Origin: Punica granatum
Taxonomy: Eukaryota > Streptophyta > Magnoliopsida > Myrtales > Lythraceae
Direction of reading: 5' to 3'
NCBI RefSeq assembly: GCF_007655135.1
Contig: NC_045130.1
Coordinates: forward strand, 28,950,605-29,014,604
DNA: 64,000 bases
Position numbers and translations under genes: made by a program
Notes under the pieces: model-generated
The model's input: only the letters and a program-made list of their open reading frames with translations
Told to the model about the DNA's origin: nothing
The model's database searches: none
Shown here: piece after piece, positions 35,211 through 47,267 of the stretch
How the letters are laid out: every line of letters starts with the position of its first letter
Position numbering within the stretch: position 1 is the stretch's first letter

Positions 35211-35214
35211 TTTA

Positions 35215-36380
35215 ATTTTATATTCAAGAACAATTTACTCTTTCGAAATTCAATATTATCCAATTCCTCGTCTATTCCGAAATTCAACTAAACCAAAACA
35301 TCAAACCATAATCTGAATTCAAATCCCCTCTCATTCAAATTCCCCCCTTATTCTAATCCCCTCAATTCTTGTCCCTCCAACTAAACACACTATTTTATGT
35401 TTTTGTCGGTAACTCTTTTGACTTTTTATCATCTAAAATTATATTGTACAACTAAATAAATTCAGTTTTGCTTGGGCAATACCATGACTTGTGAATTGAA
35501 ACGGGCAATTCAATTAATAATTGAGAGTAACACTTTTGACGCGAATATTTTTGCGTATATTATTAAAGCAAAGATCATAAATATAATTAGTAGGTTTTAA
35601 GCAATTGCTCATGATATAAAAATTTGCATTTTAGAGCGTGATCTTTGGGGGTCTATCATAGATATACATAAGGGATAAGGATAAATTTTTCATGAGATGT
35701 TTTTATTTTCTATCAAAAATATATATACGATTAATGATGAACTTTAAAAATATGAAATGTTTGCATATTATAAATTGATGAAAAATAAATTAACAACGAA
35801 ATTAATTTTCATAGTTGGGTCATCTCATGTTGATAAAGGGAGATAAAATATTACTTGTAATTTCAAAAAGTACGTGCTTAATTAATATAATTTCTTAGAA
35901 AGATACAATATAGACGAAGAAAGACGATGTCTATGAATGGAAATTTGTAACGAAAAATAAAATACATAATATATGTATAACTCTTTAGAAAAAGGTAAAA
36001 TAGGTAGAGAGAACATAGTAAAATGTATTATGACAAATCTTATAGTGATTAGGACAAATGAGAAAAACTTGTATATTATATGGGCGAAAAATGTAATTAT
36101 ATTTTTAAGGAATAACTGGTCTAATAATAATAATCAGGTCACTTGATCCGGCCGATCAATTGAGTTACACTACTACCTTGTCGGGTCATGTTGAAGAAAT
36201 ACTAGACAAAAGAAGGAAATTAAGGGAGAAAAAAAAAGGAGACAAAAAAGGTTCAGTGCTTACAAACTAATGTCGTAGTTTGTATATCTAGTACTTCTAA
36301 TACTAAATTTCTTCTGATTTTTCCAGATAAAAGTTAGATAAGAGTATTTCTTTGGTAATGGTCCGACTATAACGATCGCA
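35215..36380. other. AT-rich intergenic DNA, nothing recognised
   Basis: No open frame of note and no TE termini were identified. Confidence 0.5.
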
Positions 36381-36384
36381 TTAT

Positions 36385-36725
36385 TGGGCATAATGCGTCG
36401 ACCGTTTTACGTGGTACCTTAATCAGGTTGAATTTGAAAACAATAAAAGGGCTTAATGCGTCGACCTAACGATTAGATCATTGATGTAACGCATAGACTG
36501 AATTACATGGAACCTTATTGGGTCGGATTTGAAAACACTAAAAGGACGTAACACGTCGACCGAATTATATGAAACTTTATTTTAGAAACACTAAAAGAGC
36601 GTAATGCGCCAATCTAATTTTCAGACTGTTTAGCATAACATGTTAATGGAATTACGTGGTACCGTAACGTGTCGATCGGATTGCGTGACACTTTGTTTGG
36701 ATCATATTTGAAAACACTAAAAATA
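36385..36725. repeat. Degenerate tandem repeat, unit about 100-115 bp
   Basis: Several units share (T)AATGCGTCGACC or CGTAACACGTCGACCG followed by a TACGTGGTACCTTA-like phrase, then TTGAAAACACTAAAA (near 36437, 36528, 36583, 36710). They are clearly diverged. Confidence 0.7.
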
Positions 36726-37006
36726 TTAGGGGAAATTTAAGAAATTAAAAATAAGGAAATGAAAAAACAAATTGAAAAAGGAAGTGGCTGCGGATGGGAA
36801 AACCCCACCCACTCGCCACCTCCTGCCGACGGACCCATATTGGCTAAATAGTGTTACTGAGGTTTAATTTTGCTCTTTCCGCTTGAATGTTGTGATTGCA
36901 TTTTGTACATAATGTTTCCTGTATAGGCGGGCAGTATTTCAAACAATTGTATAATGTGAATAAAATAGAAAAAATTGACCAGAAAATGTTAAGTGGAGAA
37001 AATCTA

Positions 37007-37014
37007 GTATTCTA
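37007..37014. other. 8-bp TSD of the 6.5-kb hAT-like element (left)
   Basis: GTATTCTA here and at 43512-43519, immediately outside the TAGGGGTG... and ...CACCTCTA termini. Confidence 0.88.
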
Positions 37015-39004
37015 TAGGGGTGTGCACGGATACCGGGTATAACCGGAACCGGTCGGAATCTACCCTAACGGGTAGGGTCCGGGTATCTCGTATTGAAAAT
37101 AGGATAGGGTCCGGGTATTAAAATACGAAACTGGTGAATATTAGTTCTGGTTTCGATTCTTGGCTACAGGGTACCCAGAATCGGAACAGGAACCGGTATC
37201 CGGAACTGGAATATACTTACTTATTAAAAAAAAAAAGGAGGGTAAAGTTGAACTCTCAAATCTCAGACTCAACGCTGTTCCTCTTTCACTGTTCGTAAAC
37301 CTAACAATGCGTTTGTTTTCGGAGTTAAAGTCACGAATTTGTGATTGTGATTGTGATTGTAGAAGAAGACAAAAATTTTATTTGACCGTTTGTGGGGTCC
37401 ACCATTCTGTATCTACCCTTCCCCCACCACACCCCAGGCCGTGCAAAGGCCCTGTTCGTTGTTTGACTGAAAGTTCACAAGGACGGCCCCTACCCAACGT
37501 CTGCATAATAGACACCTCACTCCTCCCCAAATTTCTTCCTTCTGCGAAGAAAAGCCGTGAAACTTTACCCCAAATTTCTTCCTTCTGCGATCTACAGCCG
37601 TGATCTACAAAGCGAATTTGTCGGTGAGAGGCGAACAGGCTATATCCTCTACCCCCAGTTGAACGGCCAGTGATCCGCCCTGCAAAAGTCAGTCGAATTT
37701 TGTCGGGATCAGTGGACAGGCGTCGAAATATCGTCGGGCCCCTACTAGTGGGTGTTACGGTATAAGAGGCATCTTCGTCGGACACCAATTCCATATCGAA
37801 CCGACAGGTAATTTCTTCCTCCAATTTGAAGTTCCATTCTGTGATTTTGGAAATTTAATTCCCGGGTTGAGGATAGTTGTTACCGAGCCATGCTGTTGGT
37901 CGAACTTGCTGATCCCTTTTTGGTCGATTTCGGTTTGATTGATTTCTGTGAGGTGGAATCTGTTGTTGCTGTTGGCCAATTTGTCGATTCACGCTACTTA
38001 CAATTGGACTAGTGATCTGTTTTGCTGCGTTATGTTTGTCTGAAAGCATGCTCGTTGCATTTGTTTGGTTGCCCTAGGCACATGCAGCACAGATGCTCGA
38101 TGAAATGTCTGTGAAGGATGTGCTCGAAATAGCATTACAATTGTGTGAGCTCTTGCTGATGATTCGTGTGTGTATTTAGTTGTTATTCAAACTAAGAAAG
38201 TATGCTTGAATATCCATCCATCCATCCTTAATAATATAGCTGGATGTTGACAGACTTGAGAGCAGAATCGGGGAGATGATAGAGAATGAATTGAAACACA
38301 TGCATGCATGCCTGCCTAAGCTAAGCCATGACTTAATGATCCTGTCATCATCCGATGGCAGTTGACGTGGATGACATTCATTTCGTTTTCCACCCTGTGA
38401 TTGCATGCGGACTAGTAAGGGAAGCCGAAGCCCCTAGAAATGAAATTTCGTGCTTCTCTTTGCTTCTTCTTCGTTTCTTTTTTTTTCTTTTTTGATCTTC
38501 CTCTTTGCTGTGAGACAGCGGAAGCTTCTCTAAACCTCCTTCCCTTCCAAACTGCAGCCAGAACTAAGAACTGAAAGGAAGGAAAAAAAACAGAAAAGTA
38601 GTAAAAGGAAAAACACTCATAGCAGCTTGGGAATTAACAGAGTTTCCTATCTTGCCACGAATGCTGCAGCTATTTCTGTCAATTTTTCTGGGAAAAGAGA
38701 AAGGTGTCTTCCTCTGGTCGGTGTGTTGACTGAAATAATCGAGTATGAATGTTCATAACTGATTCTGTATTTGATTATCTTATGATCCAAGAATGTTTAT
38801 CTTAGCACCTGAATCCACTTCTGTAGTTCTGTACGTCGAATTTGGACATATTCTCTGCGGTTTGAACTGAAGATGTTGCCTTGCCTGCATATTATTATGT
38901 CTGTTTTTGTGCTGAATATTGAACAAGTGCACACAAACATTGTTGTTTGTCATATTTTTTTACATGCATGTAGTATAAATTGTTGTTATAGTTCTTTCAA
39001 AGAC

Positions 39005-40029
39005 ATGGCCCCCAAGGGTGAAGGCGTAGTTGAGTGGACTGAAGCGCTGGAGAACGCTTTCATTACCATCTTGCTGGAGAAGTTCACAAGGACGCATACA
39101 ACATATTGGAAAGCCAGGGACTGGGAACAAATGACTAAGGAGCTGGAAGAGCAATTTCCAGGCACTAGTCTCGACGCCAACAAGTTGCGGCAAAAACTAC
39201 GCAGACTGAGAATCCAATACACGCAGTTCACCGAGCTGATTGCGCACACTGGAGTCGGCTGGGATGAGACAACCAATACCGTAAAGGTAAATGCTGATGT
39301 CTGGGATAAGTTTATTAAGGTATAGTAACACTAACCTTTACTTCTAACACATTTTTCAGTTTGTAATTTTCCAGATAAAGTAGTTCTTTGTTTTATATTT
39401 GTTGCGTTTTTTTTTTGAAAATGCAGAAGAACAGCGGCTTCAAGACTTTTCAGAACAGAGGTTGCAAGCATTACACATCATTAAAAGAGTTGTTCAGGTC
39501 TAAGACAGCAACAGGTGCATTACGAATTTCATCCACCGACCCACCAAAGAGCCCAGAAACATATGCACGCATGGATGAGGAGTTCCTACAAGCCGCGTCA
39601 AGCCGTGGGAAAGAACCGATCAATCTTGAAGAGGGATCCGGCGATAGTGATGACCCCGTTCATGAGGTTACCGAACCAGTAGTTACTGGGTCCCGTCGTC
39701 GTGTGCGCAAAAGGAGTTCGACCACCGGGTCGCGGTTGCAGGAGTGCCTTGACATGTTGAAGTGCAATATCAGCAATAGGGACAAGGACATACATTGTAC
39801 CCCTCCTGAAACGAAGAAAAGCAAATCCGTGACGAGCCCCGACAAACCAGCGAAGGGCAGCATCGAGGAGGCGATGGATGTGCTCAATAAAATGCGTCCA
39901 TCCATGTCCATAAAAGAGTATCTCGTTGCTAGTGATCGACTTTCAAGGGAGGAGCACACACGGCGTATGTTCATGTGCCTTCTCGATGATACAAGGTTGC
40001 CATGGGTTTGTAGCCTGCTTGACCCTTGA
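39005..40029 (+). CDS. Harbinger SANT/Myb-like DNA-binding protein (copy B)
   Basis: There are two exons: 39005-39319 (105 codons, ending FIK) and 39427-40029, joined in phase 0 across a GT-AG intron; 305 aa. Residues about 10-95 form a trihelix/Myb-like region with W-S/T-x repeats (VVEWTEALENAF, then KARDWEQMTKELEEQFPG). The C-terminal half is basic and low-complexity (RRRVRKRSSTTGSR). The ATG at 39005 was chosen because MAPKGE is also the start in copy A; an upstream in-frame ATG at 38873 extends it only into leader-like sequence. In this family the protein binds element ends and carries the transposase to the nucleus. It appears intact. Confidence 0.82.
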
Positions 40030-40323
40030 ACGGCCACGGTCCATCGTCTAATGCGATATATATGTTTATAACTAAGAGTTTATTTGTTATGTCATCTACC
40101 AAACCTTTGTTTTATATTTGTTGCGTGTGCTATTACTTTGCTTGAACTATGTGTTTGTTTTATGTGACTCTTGTGACATGCAATTACGATATTTGTGATA
40201 TGCACTTGCATTTGTTTTACATTTTAATCTTGATTCCTTTGACCATATCATTTCAATTCTATGCTTTTGGTAATCTGCCAATTTTTTTGTCGATATAGTT
40301 CGCTAAGCTAAAGGGAACACACA

Positions 40324-41685
40324 ATGTCAAGACACGGGAATTCACGACGAAATGATAACCAATCAAGCGATGCCCAACTTATGGGGATTTATCTAGCGCT
40401 GGAGATTGCGGCGGCCGAAGAAGATGTCCCGCGCAACATTCCTTGTCGAACCTCACGTCTACAAGGCAGATATTACATAGAGAAAGTTCTTGGCAATGAC
40501 ACAAGGTGTTACGAGAATTTCAGGATGAACCCTCACATATTTCATAACCTGTGCGATACGCTAAGAGCAAACTGTGGAATCAGAAATAGCAGGAATGGTA
40601 TGACCGTCGAGGAGATGGTCGGCATGTTCTTATTGGTAGTTGCACATAGTACTCGGTTGGCCGTGGTTGCAGAACGATTTCAACATTCTAAGGAGACGGT
40701 GTCACGAGTCATCAAGGTAATAGCTCATGGAATTCATTCGTTGTCACCAACGTATATAAGACGGAGGAACGTTGCTGTGCAGCCGAAAATTCAGAGTTGC
40801 CGAAAATGGTACCCATTCTTTCAGGTATGTGTCGTACATGTGATAAATTGAAATACCACTAATTTTTGTGCTTTATAATGTAATTCGTAGTCTTTTCATT
40901 ATTATTGTAGAATTGCATTGGAGCAATCGATGGGACCCATGTGTCTGCTTGTGTGCCATCATCGGTGAGAGGCGCGTATCGCTATCGGAATAACGAGATT
41001 ACGCAAAATGTACTCGCCGCTTGTTCGCATGACATGATGTTCACTTATGTCGTCACTGGATGGGAGGGTTCTGCTCATGACTCTCGAATTCTGTCTGATG
41101 CCGCTACATTGGAATTATTCCCTGCACCATATGGCGGTAAGTTCTTCATGCTCATATCGTATGTTCCCTTGTCAATCGTGTTATGTATTTTCATAAATAC
41201 ATTCTACTTCTGTTATATTTTAGATTTACATTTGTGCTTGCAGAACAATATTATGTAGTCGATGCGGGATTCCCTAATATTCCCGGGTATTTGGCTCCTT
41301 ACAAAGGCCAAAGGTATCACCGCAGTGATTATAATGACGACACGCCACCAACGACGGAGAAAGAATTATTTAATCAACGTCACGCATCCGTTCGTAATGT
41401 TATCGAACGGTGTTTTGGGGTGCTGAAGAACAGATTTGCAATACTGCGGACAATGTCAAATTACGGCCCGCTTCGCCAAGGACAAATTACTCTTGCATGC
41501 TTCGTGTTCACAATTTCATTCGGCTAAATAATTATCACGAAAGATTATTTGAAGAGTATGGAAATGCATGGGAATATTACGATGAATTCCGAAATCCTCC
41601 TCATGTAACTGGGGATCGGATTGATGTAGACATGAGAAGTAGGGAAATGGATGCATTACGTAATCGTATTGCAAATGCAATATGA
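40324..41685 (+). pseudogene. Harbinger DDE transposase (copy B), C-terminal frameshift
   Basis: There are three exons: 40324-40824, 40911-41136 and 41244 onward, with GT-AG introns in matching phases. The N-terminal part has RCYENFRM and the HTH-like FQHSKETVSRVIK region. The catalytic residues are all present: D in GAIDGTHV, D in VVDAGFPN and E in NVIERCFGVLKNRF. Near 41500 one base seems lost: the frame ends at 41527 with LACFVFTISFG, while the expected continuation (HNFIRLNNYHERLFEEYG ... RNRIANAI) runs in the next frame to 41685. The lesion lies after the catalytic triad, so activity may be reduced rather than absent. The product would act in the nucleus with the SANT partner upstream. 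Confidence 0.85.
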
Positions 41686-41879
41686 AATGCGGAAACAAGA
41701 GGAAACCGGTAATATTGGAATGAATGGACGATATAGATAATTATTTGTAATGGGATTGTATGTTTAATAATATATGGGGCCCACCAGTTTGACTTTTGAA
41801 ATGTGTGTTTTGTTGTGTAGTATTTTGAGTTAAAGTTAAAGTTAAAATCTTAAACCACGACTCTGAAAACAAACGGAGC

Positions 41880-43250
41880 AAAAATCTCCAGGCTCCAGCT
41901 GCTCTCTCTGCTCTTGAGTCTCGACTCCGACTCTCCGAGGGCTCCCGAGTCCAGTCCCCTCCGTCTCCTACTCTCCTTGAAGCTCTCTTTCCCGGTGAGC
42001 TTTTGCTTTTTCCTTCTCTTCTGTGACTGTCGGTGACCAGCTCCAGCTAGGCCTTCATCTCCAAACTCCACCTCGGCACCTCGGGTCCTCGGCGAGCACG
42101 AGCTGCTGCTTCTCCGTCTCCACTTCGGCAGCTTAGGTCCTCGACGAGCACGACAGACCACAAAGCAGCTTCGGTATATTCTCACGATTAGCGTCCACTG
42201 ATCTGCTGTTGACGTTGAGGCCTCTCCGTCTGAAGCGAGGTTTCAGTGGCAATAGAAGGCTGTTGTATCTGTGATAGAGGCAGGTGGCCTTAATTGGTTA
42301 GTAGGTAAGGACCGTAAGGTAGGGAATTTGAGTTTCCTCCCGTAATAACTCTTCATATTTTAAAGTATTTTGAGAATTTTCCTTGTAGGTCATTCAGGAT
42401 ATGTGATCATTGCAGTACAATCATTTTATGGCTTGCTGGAAAGCGAATTATTTACTATGAATCTTTTTTGAGCCGTTTGTTACCATTTATGTTTGGTTTA
42501 GATGACTATGGACATTATTGCAAAATTTGCTAGAATCTCATTGTGATATAAATTTTGCAATTTCTACTGTATTTTTTCAACTTATAGTGGTCTACATTGT
42601 TTGTGACTATGGATTTTGTTCTTTCAATTTCTTGGTTATTGGGAAAACATATAAACTTCGATCAGTGTAACATGACTTACATTATGTAGTACTATACTCT
42701 CCATATAGTCGAGCTACATTTTGATAATAAGCAATCTTTAAAAATTGGAAATATCGGTTTGGTGGAAAAAAGAAAACTCGTCATGGATTTATTTCATTGA
42801 TAAACGGCTAATCTAATATCATACATTTCATAAAATTCAATGGCCTTTGTATCCTTTTTCTTGGACTCAGTGATAACTCTTTACTCAATGAGTCATTGTT
42901 TGATGGAGAACCATTTCTCTGTGTTCCAGAGCTTTTGCGTGTAATCAGAAGATTGAGTATGAAAGAACAGTGGTCAGATATGAATCTTCAGCATCTGACC
43001 CTGAGAACTCTACAGGCAGCATTATCTGGGAATCCACGCGGTCAGAATCATTTCAAAAGCATAGGTGGACTTGAGGTTCTGCTGGATGGACTAGGTCTTC
43101 CATCAAATAATACGCTAAAACTGGACAGTACCTCAGATATTAATGAGAACATGTATCTCTCTGTCATCCATGTACATGATATTCTTAAATTAAATCATCC
43201 TGTCTTATATGTGCAATTATTTTCTAGCATAGCACTTAGAATTTGGATTA
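41880..43250 (+). pseudogene. Host gene fragment inside the hAT-like element (possibly BEACH-type)
   Basis: A CT-rich leader-like segment (41880-42304) ends at a consensus donor GTAAGG. An AT/T-rich intron-like stretch follows, then a TTGGACTCAG acceptor and an open exon from 42871 with no stop until beyond 43250 (LCVPELLRVIRRLSMKEQWS, then LRTLQAALSGNP, GGLEVLLDGLGLP). The text looks like an alpha-helical armadillo-type region; it recalls N-terminal parts of plant BEACH-domain proteins, but that is from memory and low confidence. Introns are kept, so capture would have been at the DNA level. No complete gene is present. Confidence 0.5.
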
Positions 43251-43871
43251 TGTGGAAATGGCCCCTTTTTTTTTTTTTGGGAAATGTTAGCACAAACAGA
43301 ACCGATTCTAGGTATTCTCGGAACTGGGAAAAAAAATTTTATAGGTTCCATCGGGTACCCGGAACCTATAGTATAATACAGGTTCCGGCTAGGTTTCGGT
43401 TCCAGGATTCAACAGGGTAGAGTCCGATTCCAAAATCTTGAAACCTGTTTCTTATAGGGTAGGGTCCGGGTATCGTGAAAAAAATAAGGTATCCAGAACC
43501 GATCACCTCTAGTATTCTACATGGTTACGATTCGAGGAGACCATTCACTCCGGTGTTCTACTTTCTTCTGACAAAAGAAAAGAACCTATTATACTCGTCA
43601 ATTTTTTATTCATTCGATAACATGGGAATGAACTTGGTCCTTTTAATTTTCATCTTTTAATTTGTTTCATTCTCCATCGGCTATATATATATAGGATGAG
43701 TATTGACTCTATATTGACGTGTATAGAGTCATGAGAAAATTTCATGTGCCTTAAATGTATATATCTTCTTCTTCTTTTTCATGTTTTGCCCTATATCATA
43801 CCTTTTTTTTTTCTTTTACTTTTTGGTAGCTAAAAGAGGTCGGAGACGACCGGCATAGCAACCCTCTCAAG

Positions 43872-44063
43872 CAGGGGCAGAGCCAAGATTTTTATCCAGG
43901 GGGCAAACTTATACTTTTGGGGCAAACTTTAAAAAATTCAAAGTTCGAGGAGGGCAAAGTACTAATTTTATATTAAAAAACTCATACTTTTGGGACAAAA
44001 TTTAAAATTTTCAAAGTTCAGGGGGGCAATCGCCCCCCTGCTCCTTCATTGGCTCTGCCCCTG
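43872..44063. mobile_element. hAT MITE, 192 bp
   Basis: CAGGGGCAGAGCCAAG at left faces TTGGCTCTGCCCCTG at right. The 8-bp flanks CTCTCAAG (43864-43871) and CTCACAAG (44064-44071) differ at one base. Its termini resemble those of the MITE in TPS intron 1, so the two are probably one family. Confidence 0.88.
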
Positions 44064-44532
44064 CTCACAAGACATAACCTTGTTGGGCTGAATCACGCCG
44101 CGGAATGTCCGATTGAGCTATAGTTACACCAGGACCAGATGACCTAGGCTCGTCACTGCAATCCCAATGAGATATCAATGGAGCACCATCCATCTACAAA
44201 TTTATAGTCGAAATACTATTACCGCGAGTGAGTTCGAAAACAAATAGGGGAACATTCATATTTGATTGTAATGCAAAACTCAGGCTCAAATATATATGAG
44301 GTACTTGCTTAATCACTTGTTTTCAAAGAATAGCTAATTCATTAACACTCAAACTTACAAGTCCTTACTGTTCAATGTTGAAAACATAAGCGAGCAAATG
44401 TATGGGTCTCACAGATCATCTATTTGCACACTTTCTGAGGAGAATTTATATTAGGAGTAGCAAATTTTTCGATCATAAGAGATATGCATGAGCCATATAT
44501 GTTGAAATATAAATCCTAAATATCTAATAAAA

Positions 44533-44620
44533 TGGCATGAGTAGTCCCGCTTGGTATCGAACATGAGATCTTTTGGTCACCAGGTAATAGATGCGCCAAT
44601 GCGTTATAGCCTCTCTTGAC
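44533..44620 (-). repeat. tRNA-derived SINE-like fragment
   Basis: Minus-strand reading gives GTTCGATACC (B box) followed by AAGCGGGACTACTC and an AT-rich end, as in the copies at 26466 and 7549. Confidence 0.5.
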
Positions 44621-45240
44621 TAGGACTAGCGAATTTGATAATTATTTGCTACGGTGAGACACGAAGCACAGTCCTGTTTATAGGACAATAGCTTAGAACC
44701 TGAAAGCTGAAACTAACGTGTTCCATGCTTTGTATTGAAATGACGCATTCATATTGACGACGTGAGGCTCTGAATTCGGTCCTTTCCCATTTCGTTTTTC
44801 GTTTGAATTTGGTCCTCTCTTGATTAAGAGTACCGATTATAATTATTGGCTACGGTGAAACACGAAGCACAATCCTGTTTATTGGATACGTTTGGACCTG
44901 AAAGCTGAAACTGACTTGCTCCATGCTTTGCACGTTTTTGGATTGAAATAATGCAATCCATATTGAAAATGTGAGCTCTGATTTTTGGTCCTTTCCCCTT
45001 TCATTTTTCGTTTGAATTTTGTCCTCTCTTGATTAAGAATAGCGAATCTGATAATTATTTGCTATGACGAGACACGAAGGACAATCCTGTTTATTGGACA
45101 ATACGTTTGGACCCGAACGCCGAAACTGACGTGTTCCATGCTTTGTCCCCTTTTGGATTGAAATAATGCATCCCCATTGATAGTATGAGGCTCTGAATTG
45201 GGTCCTTCCCCCTTTCTTTTTTCGTTTGAATTTGGTCCTC
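44611..45240. repeat. Tandem triplication of a TPS-promoter-like segment
   Basis: Three units about 202-211 bp long each contain TTGCTACGGTGAGACACGAA-like text, CCTGTTTAT(A/T)GGA (44673, 44875, 45086), CTGAAACTGACGTGTTCC-like text and TTTCGTTTGAATTTGGTCCT. The same series, including CCTATTTATAGGACACGTTT and GCTGAAACTGGCGT, occurs once at about 33815-33910 upstream of the TPS gene. Read on the minus strand, each unit holds a TATAAACAGG or related TATA-like motif. No gene follows downstream on that strand. Confidence 0.75.
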
Positions 45241-45249
45241 TCCTTTTTC

Positions 45250-47260
45250 ATTTTTTGTTCTTTTCTTGGTTCCCAGAAATATATTCTTGCTAAACTCAAG
45301 GACCGCACCGAGCTATGATCATATATTATGCAGATTACAAGTGAAATTAAATCGTGCTCCTATCAATTTAAGAGGGCTTCATGTATGGCTGGCCGGACTT
45401 ATAATCTTATAGAACAATGGTGTCAGGAGAAAAAAATATGTCGTTAGAGAAAGTTGGACCTGTTTTTTTTTTTATTATAAAGGAGATTTATGAAACTGAA
45501 TATAAATTCTTGTTTTCACTACACAGACCGTCCTTTCTCTACACCAGCTACTTTTAAATTCACTTGCTATTTCACATGTAATTGTACTATCAAAAAGTAA
45601 ATATATTATTAATATTTTTCGGAAACAGATTTGGGATCCTCAAAAAATTGTAAGCAGTTTCGTTTAACTTGTCGGCCTTTAATAGTAAGATTTCACATGA
45701 TTTTCTTCCATGTTTGTCCATATTTAGTATCAAGTTCCTAGCCAGAGTCGTCTCCAATTTGAGAAAATTTTGTATATAACAGAAGTATCATATGATAATG
45801 TCACAAATTAATAAAAATTTGTCGTTTCGAATTTTTAATTTTTAGTACATAAACAAAAATAAATATATATATATATTGTTAACAAATGGAGCATTATACT
45901 CTTCAGCTCTTTTAACTATTCCAGCAGTAGTAACTGTATTTTGAACTGACTATATCTTAAGAAATTTAAATTTAATTAATTAGTTCTCATCTGTTCATTA
46001 TCTAAAAAATCATGTGAAATCAATTTATTTGAATCCCATAAGCTCATGAAAATAAGATGTATATAACCAGTACGGGTTGGTTTAAATAGATGATCCAATG
46101 CTTATTCTTCATAAGTAAGATCTCGAGTTTCAATCTTATATAGTTGAGAGAGCCTTACCCCTATCCGACCTGTCTCGAACAAGATTAGTAGGTGTTATTG
46201 AGCTTTCGGATGTCAGCGGAAGCCCCATTGGTCGTCTGTGCTTCATAACTGGATGGTGCCGTTCATTGTTAGTCGCGGAGATGCCTCGCAAATCCCAATG
46301 GAGTAATACGTGATTAAATTAGAGATCTCTGGGCAGCTAATAATCAACTTTGGCTTGATAAAAAATTTCTAGATCGGGCTAATTTCTAATTAATAAACTT
46401 CAATATGGCGTAATATAATAGAATCCTGAATCTAATAATTACTAATTTTCTATATATTTTTTTGATTATAAGAGAAGTAAATGGGCTAATACAAAGTCTT
46501 CTATATATTTTCGGTCATGGACATTTTTTAAGGAGGAAAGTTACTCCACTAACTCCTTCTCCAGAATATCACTAATAGATGATATATTAACCGAAGCTTT
46601 GTGGATGATTCTATGCCAATCTTGAAGCATTATCTCCAAATATGACATCATCGAGTCATGGTAGTGACCTCATTGATGAGCTCGTTGACGGTCACACTGG
46701 AGAACGTTAACAAGATTTACATGGCGTTTGTTTATGGTGTTTTTTTGTAACTTACAAATTTGAAAACACTACAGGACAAATTAGTGAACCCAACATTACT
46801 TTGTTAGAAGGAAAATGGTGTCTATGGCAGTTGGCCGTTGTCCCTTTCCCAGTGGAAAGCAATAGTGTCGTTCTTGGCGGACATGCGAACGATATAGGGA
46901 GAAAAAAGAATATGAGAGAACATTGAGGACAGTTGACGAGCATCCGGACAGTGAAGAGCATTCGATTAATACATACGGAGCACGTGCGCTCGATTTCTTC
47001 TTAAACAGGTAAATTAATACTACATTACACCAAATCGTATAATACATGATGGGAATATATTAAACGACAATACACATCAATAATTCCCTTCCCAATTGTC
47101 CCATAGCATTCGCCAGATTTCATTGCGCTGTCGGTTCATTGGACGAGTATTATCGTTAGCTTGTATTACTTGTATTACACCACATCGTATTATCGTTAGA
47201 TTTCATCATTCCCCCTCTTTCACAGCCGAGTACCAAGTGCTATGGTAGACAATCATAAGG
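45250..47260. other. Intergenic DNA, no gene recognised
   Basis: AT-rich sequence. At 46070-46320 a moderately GC-rich segment with GAGTTTCAATCTT (B-box-like) might be another SINE relic. No supported protein. Confidence 0.35.
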
Positions 47261-47267
47261 AACATGC

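Larger units (their letters stand above)
37307..41878 (+). mobile_element. PIF/Harbinger transposon, copy B, nearly complete
   Basis: CGTTTGTTTTCGGAGT at left and, inversely, CGTTTGTTTTCAGAGT at right are the terminal inverted repeats; further in, GGGTCCACCA and inverse TGGTGGGCCCC also face each other. Two plus-strand genes with introns lie inside, the normal content of autonomous PIF/Harbinger elements. The 3-bp TSD could not be fixed, so the exact termini are within a few bases. A frameshift near the transposase C-terminus is the only clear lesion. Confidence 0.85.
37015..43511. mobile_element. hAT-like element carrying a gene fragment and a nested Harbinger
   Basis: The ends TAGGGGTGTGC (37015) and, inversely, TAGAGGTGATC (43511) are imperfect TIRs flanked by a perfect 8-bp TSD. 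The outer 200 bp on both sides consist of repeated GGGTACCCGGAACC and CCGGGTA motifs in inverse orientation, as in many plant hAT MITEs. No hAT transposase is present, so the element is non-autonomous. Between the ends lie a PIF/Harbinger element (about 37307-41878) and a segment with gene-like structure (41880-43250). Without the Harbinger the hAT element would be about 1.9 kb. Confidence 0.8.

Noticed and set aside
37160..37824. Open frames at the left end of the hAT and Harbinger elements
   Set aside because: They read subterminal repeats and element leader DNA; no family match, and they cross the element boundary.
38873..39004. Upstream ATG extending the SANT/Myb protein
   Set aside because: Copy A supports MAPKGE as the start; the upstream part is T-rich leader sequence with no conservation.
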